The notes beneath the pieces were generated by a model that ran no database searches, had not been told where the DNA came from, and saw only the letters and a program-made list of their open reading frames with translations. A stretch of 64,000 nucleotides of DNA from Pseudomonas deceptionensis (GTDB taxonomy: Bacteria > Pseudomonadota > Gammaproteobacteria > Pseudomonadales > Pseudomonadaceae), in contig NZ_FNUD01000002.1 in assembly GCF_900106095.1 (NCBI RefSeq), positions 2,253,501 through 2,317,500 on the forward strand, given 5' to 3'. How positions within the stretch are numbered: the stretch's first letter is position 1; each line of letters opens with the position of its first letter. Both the position numbers and the translations under genes were made by a program. This document shows, one piece after another, positions 56,470 to 64,000 of the stretch.

Positions 56470-57183
56470 ATGTCGCTACGCATTTGCATTCTGGAAACCG
56501 ACATTCTGCGTCCAGAGTTTGTTGATCAATATCAGGGCTACGGGCAAATGTTCGTGCGGCTGTTCTCCACGCAGCCAATTGCGGCGCAATTCAGCGTGTT
56601 TAACGTGATGCATGGCGAGTACCCGTCTGACGACCAGATGTTTGATGCTTATTTGGTGACTGGCAGCAAAGCCGATTCGTTTGGCACCGATCCCTGGATT
56701 CAGACCCTGAAAAGCTACTTGCTGACCCGCTTTGAGCGTGGTGACAAGCTGCTCGGCGTTTGTTTTGGTCACCAGTTGCTGGCGTTGCTGCTGGGCGGCA
56801 AGAGCGAGCGCGCCACCCAGGGGTGGGGCGTCGGTACCCATCAGTACAAGCTGGCCGCCAAGACGCCGTGGATGAGCCCCGTGGTTGAGGAACTGACGCT
56901 GCTGATCAGCCATCAGGACCAGGTAACGGCCTTGCCGGAAAACGCCACGGTGATTGCTTCGAGCGATTTTTGCCCGTTTGCTGCATATCACATCAACGAC
57001 CAGGTGCTGTGCTTCCAGGGGCATCCCGAGTTTATCCACGACTATTCGCGGGCCTTGCTGGATTTGCGCCAGGAGCATCTGGGCGAGCAGATATACAGCA
57101 CCGGTATTGCCAGCCTGGGTCAGGACCATCATGGTCGGACCGTGGCCGAGTGGATGATGCGCTTTGTGGCGCAGAAGCCGTAA
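56470..57183 (+). CDS. Class I glutamine amidotransferase-like protein
   Basis: A 237-residue cytosolic protein started at ATG 56470 (MSLRICILETDILRPEF). The nucleophile cysteine is in LLGVCFGHQLLALLLGG (about 99) and the histidine and glutamate are in CFQGHPEF (about 185), so the catalytic triad is complete. It belongs to the GMP-synthase-like stand-alone group (YfeJ type). The natural acceptor is unknown. It converges on corA with a hairpin between. Confidence 0.88.
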   Translation: MSLRICILETDILRPEFVDQYQGYGQMFVRLFSTQPIAAQFSVFNVMHGEYPSDDQMFDAYLVTGSKADSFGTDPWIQTLKSYLLTRFERGDKLLGVCFGHQLLALLLGGKSERATQGWGVGTHQYKLAAKTPWMSPVVEELTLLISHQDQVTALPENATVIASSDFCPFAAYHINDQVLCFQGHPEFIHDYSRALLDLRQEHLGEQIYSTGIASLGQDHHGRTVAEWMMRFVAQKP

Positions 57184-57190
57184 GCATCAA

Positions 57191-57213
57191 GCCGCAAGCT
57201 TCAAGCTTGCGGC
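57191..57213. terminator. Convergent palindrome amidotransferase/corA
   Basis: GCCGCAAGCTT, C, AAGCTTGCGGC: a perfect 11-bp inverted repeat in a 36-base gap. No T-run on either side. Confidence 0.55.
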
Positions 57214-57219
57214 TCAAGT

Positions 57220-58191
57220 CTACAGCCAGCCGGAGCGCTTGAAGCTGACCCACAGCCCGGTGACGCCCAGGGTAATGAACCCCAGCACGCCGAAATAGCC
57301 GTAATGCCAGCTCAGCTCCGGCATGTTCTGAAAGTTCATCCCGTAAATGCCCGCCACCGCAGTGGGGAAGGCCAGAATTGCTGCCCAGGCTGCGAACTTG
57401 CGCTGCACAATGCTTTGGCGTGACGATTCCAGCAAAACGACGATTTCAATCGTTTGGGTGGCGATGTCGCGCAGGGTGGTGAGGTCTTCCATCTGCCGGG
57501 TGACGTGAATCTGCACATCGCGAAAATACGGGCGCATGTTCTTGTCGATAAAGGGGAAGGTCAGGCGCTGCAGCTCTTCGCTGATTTCCACCATGGGCGC
57601 CACATAGCGTCGCAGTCGCAGCACATCGCGGCGCAGGGCATGCAGGTGCACTATGTCGGCTTCATTGAGGGCGTTGCCCAGAATATTCTGTTCGAGCTGG
57701 TCGATTTCGGCGTGGATGGCTTCGCTGACGGGCTGGTAGCTCTCCGTCACGAAGTCGAGCAGGGCATACAGCACGAAGTCTTCGCCATGATCCAGCAGCA
57801 GCGGGCGTGCTTCACAGCGCTGGCGTACGGCCTTGTAGGAGGCCGAGTGGCCATTGCGGCTGGTGATGATGTAGCCATTGCCGGCAAAAATATGGGTTTC
57901 GACGAACTCCAGTTTGCCTTCATGCCGAACCGGCGAATAAATAACGATAAACAGCGCATCGCCAAAGGTTTCGAGCTTGGGGCGGCTGTGTTGCTCAAGG
58001 GCGTCTTCGATGGCCAGTTCATGCAGGTTGAACTGGCGTTGCAAGTTGCTCAGCTCCTGCGCGTCGGGTTGTTCCAGACCAATCCAGACGAAGTGCCCGG
58101 GTTTTTTAGCCCAGGCAATGCCTTCGTCCAGAGTGATATTGGTGACTTTCTTGCCTGCGTTGTAAACCGCAGCAGCAACAACTCTCCCCAT
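57220..58191 (-). CDS. corA: CorA-family magnesium/cobalt transporter
   Basis: A pentameric inner-membrane cation channel; 323 residues. The long N-terminal cytosolic domain (about 1-255) contains LHELAIEDALEQHSRPKLE (about 53) and a helical stalk; two membrane helices close the protein (about 265-285 and 297-317). The GMN signature is in IYGMNFQNMPEL, which is followed by the MPEL-type loop. The ATG at 58191 has only a weak ribosome site. It shares direction with plsC. Confidence 0.93.
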   Translation of the reverse strand: MGRVVAAAVYNAGKKVTNITLDEGIAWAKKPGHFVWIGLEQPDAQELSNLQRQFNLHELAIEDALEQHSRPKLETFGDALFIVIYSPVRHEGKLEFVETHIFAGNGYIITSRNGHSASYKAVRQRCEARPLLLDHGEDFVLYALLDFVTESYQPVSEAIHAEIDQLEQNILGNALNEADIVHLHALRRDVLRLRRYVAPMVEISEELQRLTFPFIDKNMRPYFRDVQIHVTRQMEDLTTLRDIATQTIEIVVLLESSRQSIVQRKFAAWAAILAFPTAVAGIYGMNFQNMPELSWHYGYFGVLGFITLGVTGLWVSFKRSGWL

Positions 58192-58274
58192 AGTTCTAAT
58201 CGCTTCTTCTTCAAAGGGTTATGGCACGAAGATGCAGCTTAGCGCGCAATTGACCTCTTTGAGTTGATAACCGT

Positions 58275-59057
58275 TCAGACGTTCGGGTTAGAGGCTGTGG
58301 TGTTGCCCCTGTTGACGCTTGGCGCATCACTGTTTTGTTGGGCCAGCAGCTCGCGGTCCATGGCTTCGATGCACTCGCGCATCTGCTCGCGGCATTGCTC
58401 CATCAACTGTGGCATGTCATCCAGGGTCAGGCCGGCAGTCGGGATCGCTGGCAAAGAGCGAATCTGAATATCCGCACTGTGCCAGCGGTTGAGCTTAAGG
58501 TGCTGGCTATAGGTGCTCACGCAGACCGGCACAATCGGTACCCCGGCAGTAATTGCCATCTGGAATGCGCCTTTTTTGAACGGCAGCAGGGTTTTGCCGA
58601 AATTGCGCGTGCCTTCGGGGAAGACCCAGATGGACGTGTCTTTTTCTTGCAGGGTGCGAGTGGTGGTCAGCATGGATTGACGGGCTTTTCGGGCATTGCC
58701 CCGGTCAATCAGCACGTTACCTGCCAACCAGAACAGCTGGCCGAACAGGGGTACCCACTTCAGGCTTTTCTTGCCAATGCAGACAGTGCGTCGCGGCACT
58801 ACGTTGCCGAACACAAACAGATCGTAGTTGGACTGATGGTTGGCGATGACCACGCAGCTTTGCGGTTTGTCCATCAACGGCCCGACTTCGGTCTTGAGCT
58901 TGTAGCCCAGGATCCACCTGGACGGCCAGGCATACAGTCGCGCGCACAGGCGGCTGTTGTCCGGGTTGAAGGGACGGCATATACCCAGCAGTACGCCCAG
59001 CACTCCTGCGATCATAAAATGCAGGCACATCAATAACATACGTATCAAAAATAGCAT
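58275..59057 (-). CDS. plsC: 1-acyl-sn-glycerol-3-phosphate acyltransferase
   Basis: Makes phosphatidic acid from lysophosphatidate at the inner membrane. It has 260 residues: an N-terminal membrane helix (about 3-25), the catalytic NHQSNYD motif (HX4D, about 74), the lysophosphatidate-binding FPEGTRNFGK (about 147) and VPIVPVCVST. The C-terminal 30 residues are hydrophilic and Asn/Ser-rich. It is a long-standing partner of corA only by position. Confidence 0.93.
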   Translation of the reverse strand: MLFLIRMLLMCLHFMIAGVLGVLLGICRPFNPDNSRLCARLYAWPSRWILGYKLKTEVGPLMDKPQSCVVIANHQSNYDLFVFGNVVPRRTVCIGKKSLKWVPLFGQLFWLAGNVLIDRGNARKARQSMLTTTRTLQEKDTSIWVFPEGTRNFGKTLLPFKKGAFQMAITAGVPIVPVCVSTYSQHLKLNRWHSADIQIRSLPAIPTAGLTLDDMPQLMEQCREQMRECIEAMDRELLAQQNSDAPSVNRGNTTASNPNV

Positions 59058-59276
59058 TTATAGGCCCGCTGAAACTAAAGTGGGCGCAGTGTACGGATGT
59101 GCACTGGATTCAGCAATTACCCCGACACAAGTAGGAGATGGCTGAAGTTTTAGCATTTGTTTCAGGGAGGCTGCCGAGGTGCGGGCTAGAGATGTTCGAG
59201 GGGAATTGACGAGAGGCGAGGGGAGGCACTGACCCGACCGCAGGTTGCAATCGGGGCAGGTTTTTGAGGGCTTGGA

Positions 59277-59966
59277 TCAGAGCGGGTGGAGCTGATCTTC
59301 CTCGATGGCCTTGTCCAGGGTTTCCAGTAGCTCTTTGCGCACTTTGAGCTTGGTGTTCCTGTGGGCCTTCATGTTGATCTTCTTCAGCTGACGGGCCACT
59401 TCAAGGGCTGCGGCCTGCAACTCTTCAGGTTTGACCACTTGATCGAGGAAGCCTGCGTCGACCGCGGTGGTCGGGTTAAACATTTCGCCATTGATCACTG
59501 AACGATGGAATGCCGATTTGCGCAGCCGGTCGCGGGCCAGTTCAATCCCGGCGTGGTGCATGGTCATGCCGATTTGCACTTCGTTCAGGCCAATGCTGAA
59601 CGGACCTTCGACGCCGATGCGGTAATCCACCGACAGCAACAGGAATGCGCCCTTGGCCACTGCATGGCCCGTGCAGGCGATCACGATGGGAAATGGATGC
59701 GCAAGCATGCGGCGAGCCAGAGTCGACCCCTGCCTGACCAGCTCAATGGCCTGCGCCGGGCTGGCCGTCATGACCTTCAAGTCGTAACCACCGGAGAGAA
59801 TGCCCGGCTGCCCGGTAATAATGACGACGGCACGATCCTGCTCGGCCTGATCCAGTGCTGCGTTGAGCGCAGTGATCACGTCAGGGGAAAGGGCATTCAC
59901 CTTGCCGTTGCTCAAGGTCAGCGTGGCGATACCGTCTTCCAGGTGGTAGGCAATCAAGTCACTCAT
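59277..59966 (-). CDS. Crotonase-family enoyl-CoA hydratase/isomerase
   Basis: A 229-residue crotonase-fold protein: LTLSNGKVNALSPDVI at the N-terminus, oxyanion-hole segments SGGYDLKVM (about 58) and CTGHAVAKGAFLLLSVDYRIG (about 94-114, given as CTGHAVAKGAF and LLLSVDYRIG), and VDAGFLDQVVKPEEL near residue 165. The usual acidic pair of true hydratases is represented only by GLNEVQIGM, so isomerase or other activity is possible. It resembles PA2841 from memory. It lies next to the tRNA gene on the other strand. Confidence 0.88.
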   Translation of the reverse strand: MSDLIAYHLEDGIATLTLSNGKVNALSPDVITALNAALDQAEQDRAVVIITGQPGILSGGYDLKVMTASPAQAIELVRQGSTLARRMLAHPFPIVIACTGHAVAKGAFLLLSVDYRIGVEGPFSIGLNEVQIGMTMHHAGIELARDRLRKSAFHRSVINGEMFNPTTAVDAGFLDQVVKPEELQAAALEVARQLKKINMKAHRNTKLKVRKELLETLDKAIEEDQLHPL

Positions 59967-60218
59967 GGCGCAATTCCTTGTTTTGAAGTGGAGCAGACGT
60001 TACCCAGCCCCACGGCGCAGGTAAAGCGCTATGACTGACTGATGAGTCAGGCGATTGGCCTGTGCCTTCTATATAGAGGCTTATATAGAAGGCGGCGCAG
60101 CAACGGTGACGGGGGAGGGGGCAAAGCGCCAGGGCCGGGATTTGGCAGAATCACCCGCCCCGGCCATGGCTCAAAAACAGCTAATTGCGTAAGCACATGA
60201 AAATTCTGAAAAAAACAT

Positions 60219-60247
60219 TTGTCATATCGAAAGCTTTCGACTACATT
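60219..60247 (+). promoter_or_regulatory. tRNA-Ser promoter
   Basis: TTGTCA, 17 bases, TACATT, with a GC-rich stretch (AGCGCGCC) just after the -10, as in stringently controlled stable-RNA promoters. The tRNA begins about 32 bases after the expected start site. Confidence 0.65.
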
Positions 60248-60285
60248 AGCGCGCCTCGACAGACAGAACTTGTTTGAAGAGATAC

Positions 60286-60375
60286 GGTGAAGTGTCCGAG
60301 TGGCTTAAGGAGCACGCCTGGAAAGTGTGTATACAAGAAATTGTATCGAGAGTTCGAATCTCTCCTTCACCGCCA
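60286..60375 (+). tRNA. tRNA-Ser (anticodon GGA)
   Basis: A 90-base tRNA with acceptor arms GGTGAAG and CTTCACC, discriminator G and encoded CCA. The anticodon stem is CACGC/GTGTG around the loop CTGGAAA, so the anticodon is GGA (60320-60322) and it reads UCC/UCU. A long variable arm (TATACAAGAAATTGTATC) and GTTCGAATC mark it as class II. Confidence 0.96.
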
Positions 60376-60386
60376 CATTAAGTAAA

Positions 60387-60431
60387 CACAAACCCCTGAT
60401 TTTCCTAGAGAAAGTCGGGGGTTTGTGGTTT
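60387..60431 (+). terminator. Terminator after tRNA-Ser
   Basis: CACAAACCCC and GGGGTTTGTG pair around a 21-base loop, 12 bases after the tRNA; a short GGTTT follows. The gap to the next gene (60432-60595) shows nothing else. Confidence 0.7.
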
Positions 60432-60595
60432 CTGGCGTCTGGAAAAGGGCGGTATGGGAACATCCATGGGAATCAGGGCTGCTGAGCTGCCCGTGTACTG
60501 GCCTAATGCACTTGATGGTGTAGCGTGCGCTGATGCAGAACGCGCCCGATTGGCGTCAGGCGCGTAATTTAGGCTTCGCGTTGATCTTCGATGGT

Positions 60596-61741
60596 TTAAA
60601 TCACCGCGTAGGCAAGAGCCGCCAGGTTCTGTGCGCGTGGATCAATCATGGTGTGGCCGCCTGATGTGGTTGTCACAAAGCTGAAGCTTACGTCACGCTC
60701 TGCATCTGCGAAGGCAATTGGGCCGCCAAGCCCGATATGGCCAAAGGTGTTGGGCCCCATGCAGTGTGAAGCATCCGGATCGGCTTTTTGTTCCATCATG
60801 CAGCCCAGGCCGTAACGCATTGGCCGCTTCCAGATGCGATCCATACCGTTGCTTTGCTCCTTGGTGAATTCATTCAGCATCTCGGTGCTGATCAGGCGCC
60901 CAGCCAGTAAGGTGCTGTAGAAGCTTGCTAACCCGCCTGCCGTGCTGTGTGAGCATGCACCGGGTTGCTGAAAAGCCCACCATTTGGGGTCGGACGAACG
61001 CTTGGGAGACATTCCCGGATTAGTGAATGCAAGCGTGGAAATGTCCTCTGAGTGAGCAGTCACCACGTCGCGCAAGTGTTGCGAATAAGGGTCTCCTACT
61101 CGCCCCTTGGCCGAGTCAAAATGGGCGATGCGGTAGAAATCCTGCTCTTGCACTCCAAGATGAACCTCTAACCCGTTGGGTTGCGTGATTTCCTCATGGA
61201 TAAAGGTACAAGGGGCACGCCCGTCCGTTCGCCGAATCAGTTCCCCGATTATCCAGCCATACGTTGTCGTTCCATAACCCAGCGCGGTTCCTGGTTGCCA
61301 CCATAAAGGCTCGGCAGCCAGAACATTAACCATCTGCTCCCAGTCATACATCGCAGGGTTCCGGTCCGGGAGCCTTAACGCCGGAATTCCAGAGGTATGG
61401 CTCATGACGTGGCGCAGGGTAACCTGGCCTTTACCGCCTTGGGCGAACTCAGGCCAGTAGTGAGCCACCGGGATGTCCAGTTCCAGTTTCCCTTTCTCGA
61501 CCAGCATCAATGCAGCCACTGCAGCGAACGGTTTGATAACGCAAAATGTATTAACCAACGTATCTTTGTTCCAGGCTTTATTGCCATCAAGGTCCGATGA
61601 GCCTGCCCATAAATCCACAACAGTCCTGCCGCCGACGTTTATGCAAAGTCCTGCGCCTCGCTCTTGCGGATCATTGAAGATGGCTTCAAAAGCGCTTTTG
61701 ACGCCGTCGAATTCAGGGGCACATATTCCTTTTGCTTCCAT
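60596..61741 (-). CDS. Beta-lactamase-fold serine hydrolase/esterase with Cys in place of Ser
   Basis: A 381-residue member of the class C beta-lactamase-like group (EstB, DAP type). The family's segment LRHVMSHTSGIPAL (about 120) and the C-terminal GHIGLGGPIAFAD (about 333; counterpart of the KTG box) are clear. The S-x-x-K nucleophile motif, expected at about residue 67, reads C-V-I-K (in NTFCVIKPF), so the serine is a cysteine coded by TGC; the lysine is kept. It may be a cysteine hydrolase, an inactive binding protein or a recent mutant. It is AT-richer than the core genes and lies just after tRNA-Ser. Confidence 0.83.
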   Translation of the reverse strand: MEAKGICAPEFDGVKSAFEAIFNDPQERGAGLCINVGGRTVVDLWAGSSDLDGNKAWNKDTLVNTFCVIKPFAAVAALMLVEKGKLELDIPVAHYWPEFAQGGKGQVTLRHVMSHTSGIPALRLPDRNPAMYDWEQMVNVLAAEPLWWQPGTALGYGTTTYGWIIGELIRRTDGRAPCTFIHEEITQPNGLEVHLGVQEQDFYRIAHFDSAKGRVGDPYSQHLRDVVTAHSEDISTLAFTNPGMSPKRSSDPKWWAFQQPGACSHSTAGGLASFYSTLLAGRLISTEMLNEFTKEQSNGMDRIWKRPMRYGLGCMMEQKADPDASHCMGPNTFGHIGLGGPIAFADAERDVSFSFVTTTSGGHTMIDPRAQNLAALAYAVI

Positions 61742-61907
61742 GCGTCATGCTCCATGCAGTAATCCACAGTGTGTTAAAGGCATGCGTAAAGTGCAGGGTA
61801 GATGCCTCGCACATAAAGCATGTCGTTGATAAAGGCGTAACGCGTTCTGAGTGGTCACTGGCGTTGTTTTATAACGACGTGAAACAGAGATAAGAGGGTT
61901 TTTTTAA

Positions 61908-62542
61908 TTAAGCATCCGGGAGTGTAAGGTTGTAACGGTTTGCGCGTTTATAGGTGCCAAAGTCATTAAATCTGACGCCGGCTTCAGCCAATACTTTATG
62001 GGCGAAGGGGGCTGTCATTTGGCGCAGATAGAAAGGATCCTTGACCACAAAGTGATGAATGCAGTGGGTACTTCCAAAGTTGAAGCAAAACAACTGGAAT
62101 GGCCACAGCCACCACCGATTCATGACCTGGGTTTGCTGCAAGGCATTGCGTGGCATGACGTCGCCGAAATAGTGAATGTTGGAGCTGATAAAAAACAGGC
62201 AGAACTGGCGGATGATATTGGGCGCGACGATGATCACCACTGCGCTATTGACCACGCCCATCAGCATTGATGTGGCCGGGGTAGGCTCAACGGTGAGCCC
62301 CATCAGCGAGCTCGCCCATGTGTACAAGTGGTAACCCAGGAAAATATACCAGCAGCCCCAGTACAAGAGGCCCATAGGCGCATTTAATCGAAGCACCTTG
62401 ACGGTCAACCTTATTTTTTCTTTCCAGGTGGGTGCGAACAAGGCATTTACAATGCCAAAGACAAAACCGTCGACGAGCTTTAAAAAGCGCTTGGCGCCCC
62501 ACCGACTGCCGCTGGTTGTGATCCAGGCTTCTACATCGGACT
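61908..62542 (-). pseudogene. Membrane fatty-acid desaturase-like gene, 5' end removed by IS30
   Basis: The remaining about 210 codons encode the C-terminal part of a membrane desaturase: hydrophobic segments (LLYWGCWYIFLGYHLYTW, VVNSAVVIIVAPNI), the final histidine box STHCIHHFVV near the C-terminus, and the tail RANRYNLTLPDA. The earlier histidine boxes and the start are missing, because the frame runs into the left end of the insertion sequence at 62543. The sequence beyond the other end of the element (63637 on) does not look like the missing half, so a deletion or rearrangement is likely. It is probably inactive. Confidence 0.75.
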
Positions 62543-63636
62543 CGGCGGTCTCAAGGACCAAGTGCAACACCTGATGTAAGGTGTTGCCATGCCAACGAAG
62601 TACACACATCTCAGCACTGAGGAGCGCGTCGCCATCATGGTGATGCAGCTTCAACAACTCACCCTGCGAGCTATCGCCGTTTTACTCAGACGTCATCCCA
62701 GTACCATTAGCCGTGAGATCCGGCGGCACAGCCAACTGGGGCGATACGATTCATCTCACGCCGCAAGCCGGGCGCGAGTGCTACGTCACAAGCCGCGCCG
62801 TCAGTCTCGCTTGTGCTCTGGCTCTGAACTGTTCCAAGTGATCATAGAAATGTTGCGCATTGGCTGGTCACCCCAGCAAATCGCTAGCAGACTACGCCGT
62901 ATCTGGCCCGATCACCCCGAGCGATATGTGAGTCACGAAACCATCTACCTGGCCATTTATGCCTATCCGCGAGGCGAGTTAAAACGCCAGCTCATCAGCT
63001 ACTTGCGCCAAGGTAAAGGCAAGCGGCGCCCGCGCACCCAGAGTGCCATACGTCGAGAGCGCTATCCTGCTGAGCTCAGCATCCACTTGCGCCCACCGGA
63101 GGTCGCAGACCGCCTTGTTCCAGGGCACTGGGAAAGTGACCTGATCATCGGGGCCAACAACCGCTCCGCTGTCGCCACGATGGTTGAGCGCACCAGCCGT
63201 TACGTGATCCTGGCAAAACTCGACGCACCGACCGCCGATGCAGCCGCTCAAGCCATTAGCCGAGAGATGTCGCGGATGGCACCCTCCCTGCTGAAAACCA
63301 TGACGCACGACCAAGGCAGTGAAATGGCCCGCCACGCCGAAATCACGGCCCATACCGGCATGAAGATTTACTTTGCAGATCCGCACAGCCCATGGCAGCG
63401 CGGCAGCAATGAAAACACCAATGGCTTGCTGCGCCAGTATTTGCCAAAAGGCACGGATCTCTCTCTGGTCACCCAGGAGCGACTGGACGAAATTGCCGAC
63501 TTGCTGAACACTCGGCCACGCCAAACGCTGGGCTGGAAATTTCCGGTCGAAGTACTGGTTGAATACCTTCAGCTATTAGCGAGCAACAAGCTCGAAACCA
63601 TCAACTGACTGTTGCACTTGGAACCTGAGACCGCCG
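62543..63636 (+). mobile_element. IS30-family insertion sequence
   Basis: 1094 bp bounded by 27-bp imperfect inverted repeats (24 of 27 match): the outer CGGCGGTCTCA and inner CCAAGTGCAACA blocks are identical on both ends, with four central bases, three of them different. One intact transposase gene fills it. I do not see a clear direct repeat at the target (flanks ...GACT and TTGA...), which fits a rearranged site. Confidence 0.88.
62589..63608 (+). CDS. IS30-family transposase
   Basis: A 339-residue DDE transposase, full length. The N-terminal helix-turn-helix is in YTHLSTEERVAIMVMQ and HPSTISREIRRH (about 5-45). The catalytic residues are the aspartate in PGHWESDLIIG (about 180), the aspartate in KTMTHDQGSEM (about 238) and the glutamate in RGSNENTNGLLRQYLPKGTD (about 275), with the usual spacing. 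The element looks capable of transposition. Confidence 0.93.
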   Translation: MPTKYTHLSTEERVAIMVMQLQQLTLRAIAVLLRRHPSTISREIRRHSQLGRYDSSHAASRARVLRHKPRRQSRLCSGSELFQVIIEMLRIGWSPQQIASRLRRIWPDHPERYVSHETIYLAIYAYPRGELKRQLISYLRQGKGKRRPRTQSAIRRERYPAELSIHLRPPEVADRLVPGHWESDLIIGANNRSAVATMVERTSRYVILAKLDAPTADAAAQAISREMSRMAPSLLKTMTHDQGSEMARHAEITAHTGMKIYFADPHSPWQRGSNENTNGLLRQYLPKGTDLSLVTQERLDEIADLLNTRPRQTLGWKFPVEVLVEYLQLLASNKLETIN

Positions 63637-63726
63637 TTGAAAAAACCGGTTTGAAAGTGGAGTACGGAGCGAAGGGGTGAATTGTTCAGCGTCTCCTTAG
63701 CGGATGCTATACGGGTATCGACGTGC

Positions 63727-64000
63727 CTATCCAATGTAAGAGAAAACAGCGTATTCGAAACCATTGAATACAAAAAACGCGACCTCTTTCATTCCCATTT
63801 TCAGGTGAGCACGAAGCGATGGTTCATTGTCTTTACGAATGAAAAGAATCCCCTCCCTGCCAGGCTCAAGGCGCCGGAGATCCGCGAACATTGTCTGCGC
63901 CAACCCCTTACCACGCTCTTCCTCTCCAACACAGATCGGACCATATACATAGGCATTCGGCGTACCATCATAAGCGGTGAACATCGCCTGTACGATGGGT
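63727..64000 (-). CDS. GNAT-family acetyltransferase (partial)
   Basis: The C-terminal part of a GNAT enzyme; the frame continues past the right edge of the window, with PIVQAM before the first internal methionine. The acetyl-CoA motif is in VGEEERGKGLAQTMFADL, and a typical FIRKDNEPSLRAHLKMGMKEV follows. The substrate is unknown. The gap between it and the IS (63637-63726) has no gene. It is AT-rich like the islet. Confidence 0.82.
   Translation of the reverse strand, partial: PIVQAMFTAYDGTPNAYVYGPICVGEEERGKGLAQTMFADLRRLEPGREGILFIRKDNEPSLRAHLKMGMKEVAFFVFNGFEYAVFSYIG

Noticed and set aside
60361..60375. tRNA-Ser 3' end as a proven attachment site
   Set aside because: I did not see the repeat of this sequence in the window and there is no integrase, so an island is only suspected.
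62530..63650. Target-site duplication of the IS30 element
   Set aside because: The bases next to the inverted repeats do not match beyond a single base.

Overview
The window is a gamma-proteobacterial chromosome segment and is almost certainly from Pseudomonas, probably the P. fluorescens lineage. The block comEC - exbBD - lpxK - kdsB - murB - rne - rluC - sppA - maf - yceD - rpmF - plsX - fabD - fabG - acpP - fabF - pabC - mltG - tmk - holB - tatD follows the order I remember from P. aeruginosa (about PA2984 down to PA2959). REP repeats of Pseudomonas type, a PsrA-like box at the etf genes and an RgsA-like small RNA beside tatD agree with this. Base composition is GC-rich, except for an AT-richer tail after about 60.4 kb.

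Layout. 1-4.7 kb: a partial FadE-type acyl-CoA dehydrogenase, a glutathione S-transferase and a YadGH-type ABC exporter. 4.8-11.8 kb: ComEC, an ExbBD proton channel, lipid A and Kdo enzymes (LpxK, KdsB), MurB and a small lytic-transglycosylase-like lipoprotein. 11.9-18.5 kb: RNase E, with RluC, a HAD phosphatase and SppA read the other way. 18.5-29 kb: Maf, then the yceD-rpmF-fatty-acid-synthesis cluster and its companions. 29-33.6 kb: the RgsA-like RNA, a TetR regulator, a striking 265-bp nested palindrome, a MoaA-like radical SAM enzyme, two DUF proteins and an SMP-30 lactonase. 33.6-43.6 kb: a sugar island that reads as oxidative D-galactose catabolism (De Ley-Doudoroff type). It holds an SDR sugar dehydrogenase, an AraFGH-like ABC importer, DgoK, DgoA, DgoD, an MFS galactonate-type transporter and an IclR regulator. 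Two copies of a nearly identical promoter-operator drive its two main units. 43.7-45.8 kb: a zinc alcohol dehydrogenase divergent from an AraC regulator. 45.9-49.8 kb: ETF-ubiquinone oxidoreductase divergent from etfBA. 49.9-60 kb: envelope lipoproteins, a MocR regulator, small secreted and cysteine-cluster proteins, an RraB-like protein, an untracked 31-residue membrane peptide, a glutamine amidotransferase, CorA, PlsC and a crotonase. 60.2-64 kb: tRNA-Ser(GGA) followed by an accessory islet with a beta-lactamase-fold hydrolase whose expected serine is cysteine, a desaturase gene cut by an IS30-family element, and a partial GNAT acetyltransferase.

How the genes work together. The centre couples envelope building (fatty acids, lipid A, peptidoglycan) with translation (L32, YceD, RluC) and RNA decay (RNase E, with an RraB-like protein 40 kb away). 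FadE, ETF and ETF-QO supply the electron path for beta-oxidation. Most notable to me are the nested palindrome, the duplicated sugar promoter that carries its start codon along, the consensus promoter that leaves yceD essentially leaderless, the clean absence of pilZ and of the phosphatase gene usually between kdsB and murB, and the Cys-for-Ser hydrolase beside the IS30 islet. I did not find a CRISPR array, a prophage or an obvious defence system.
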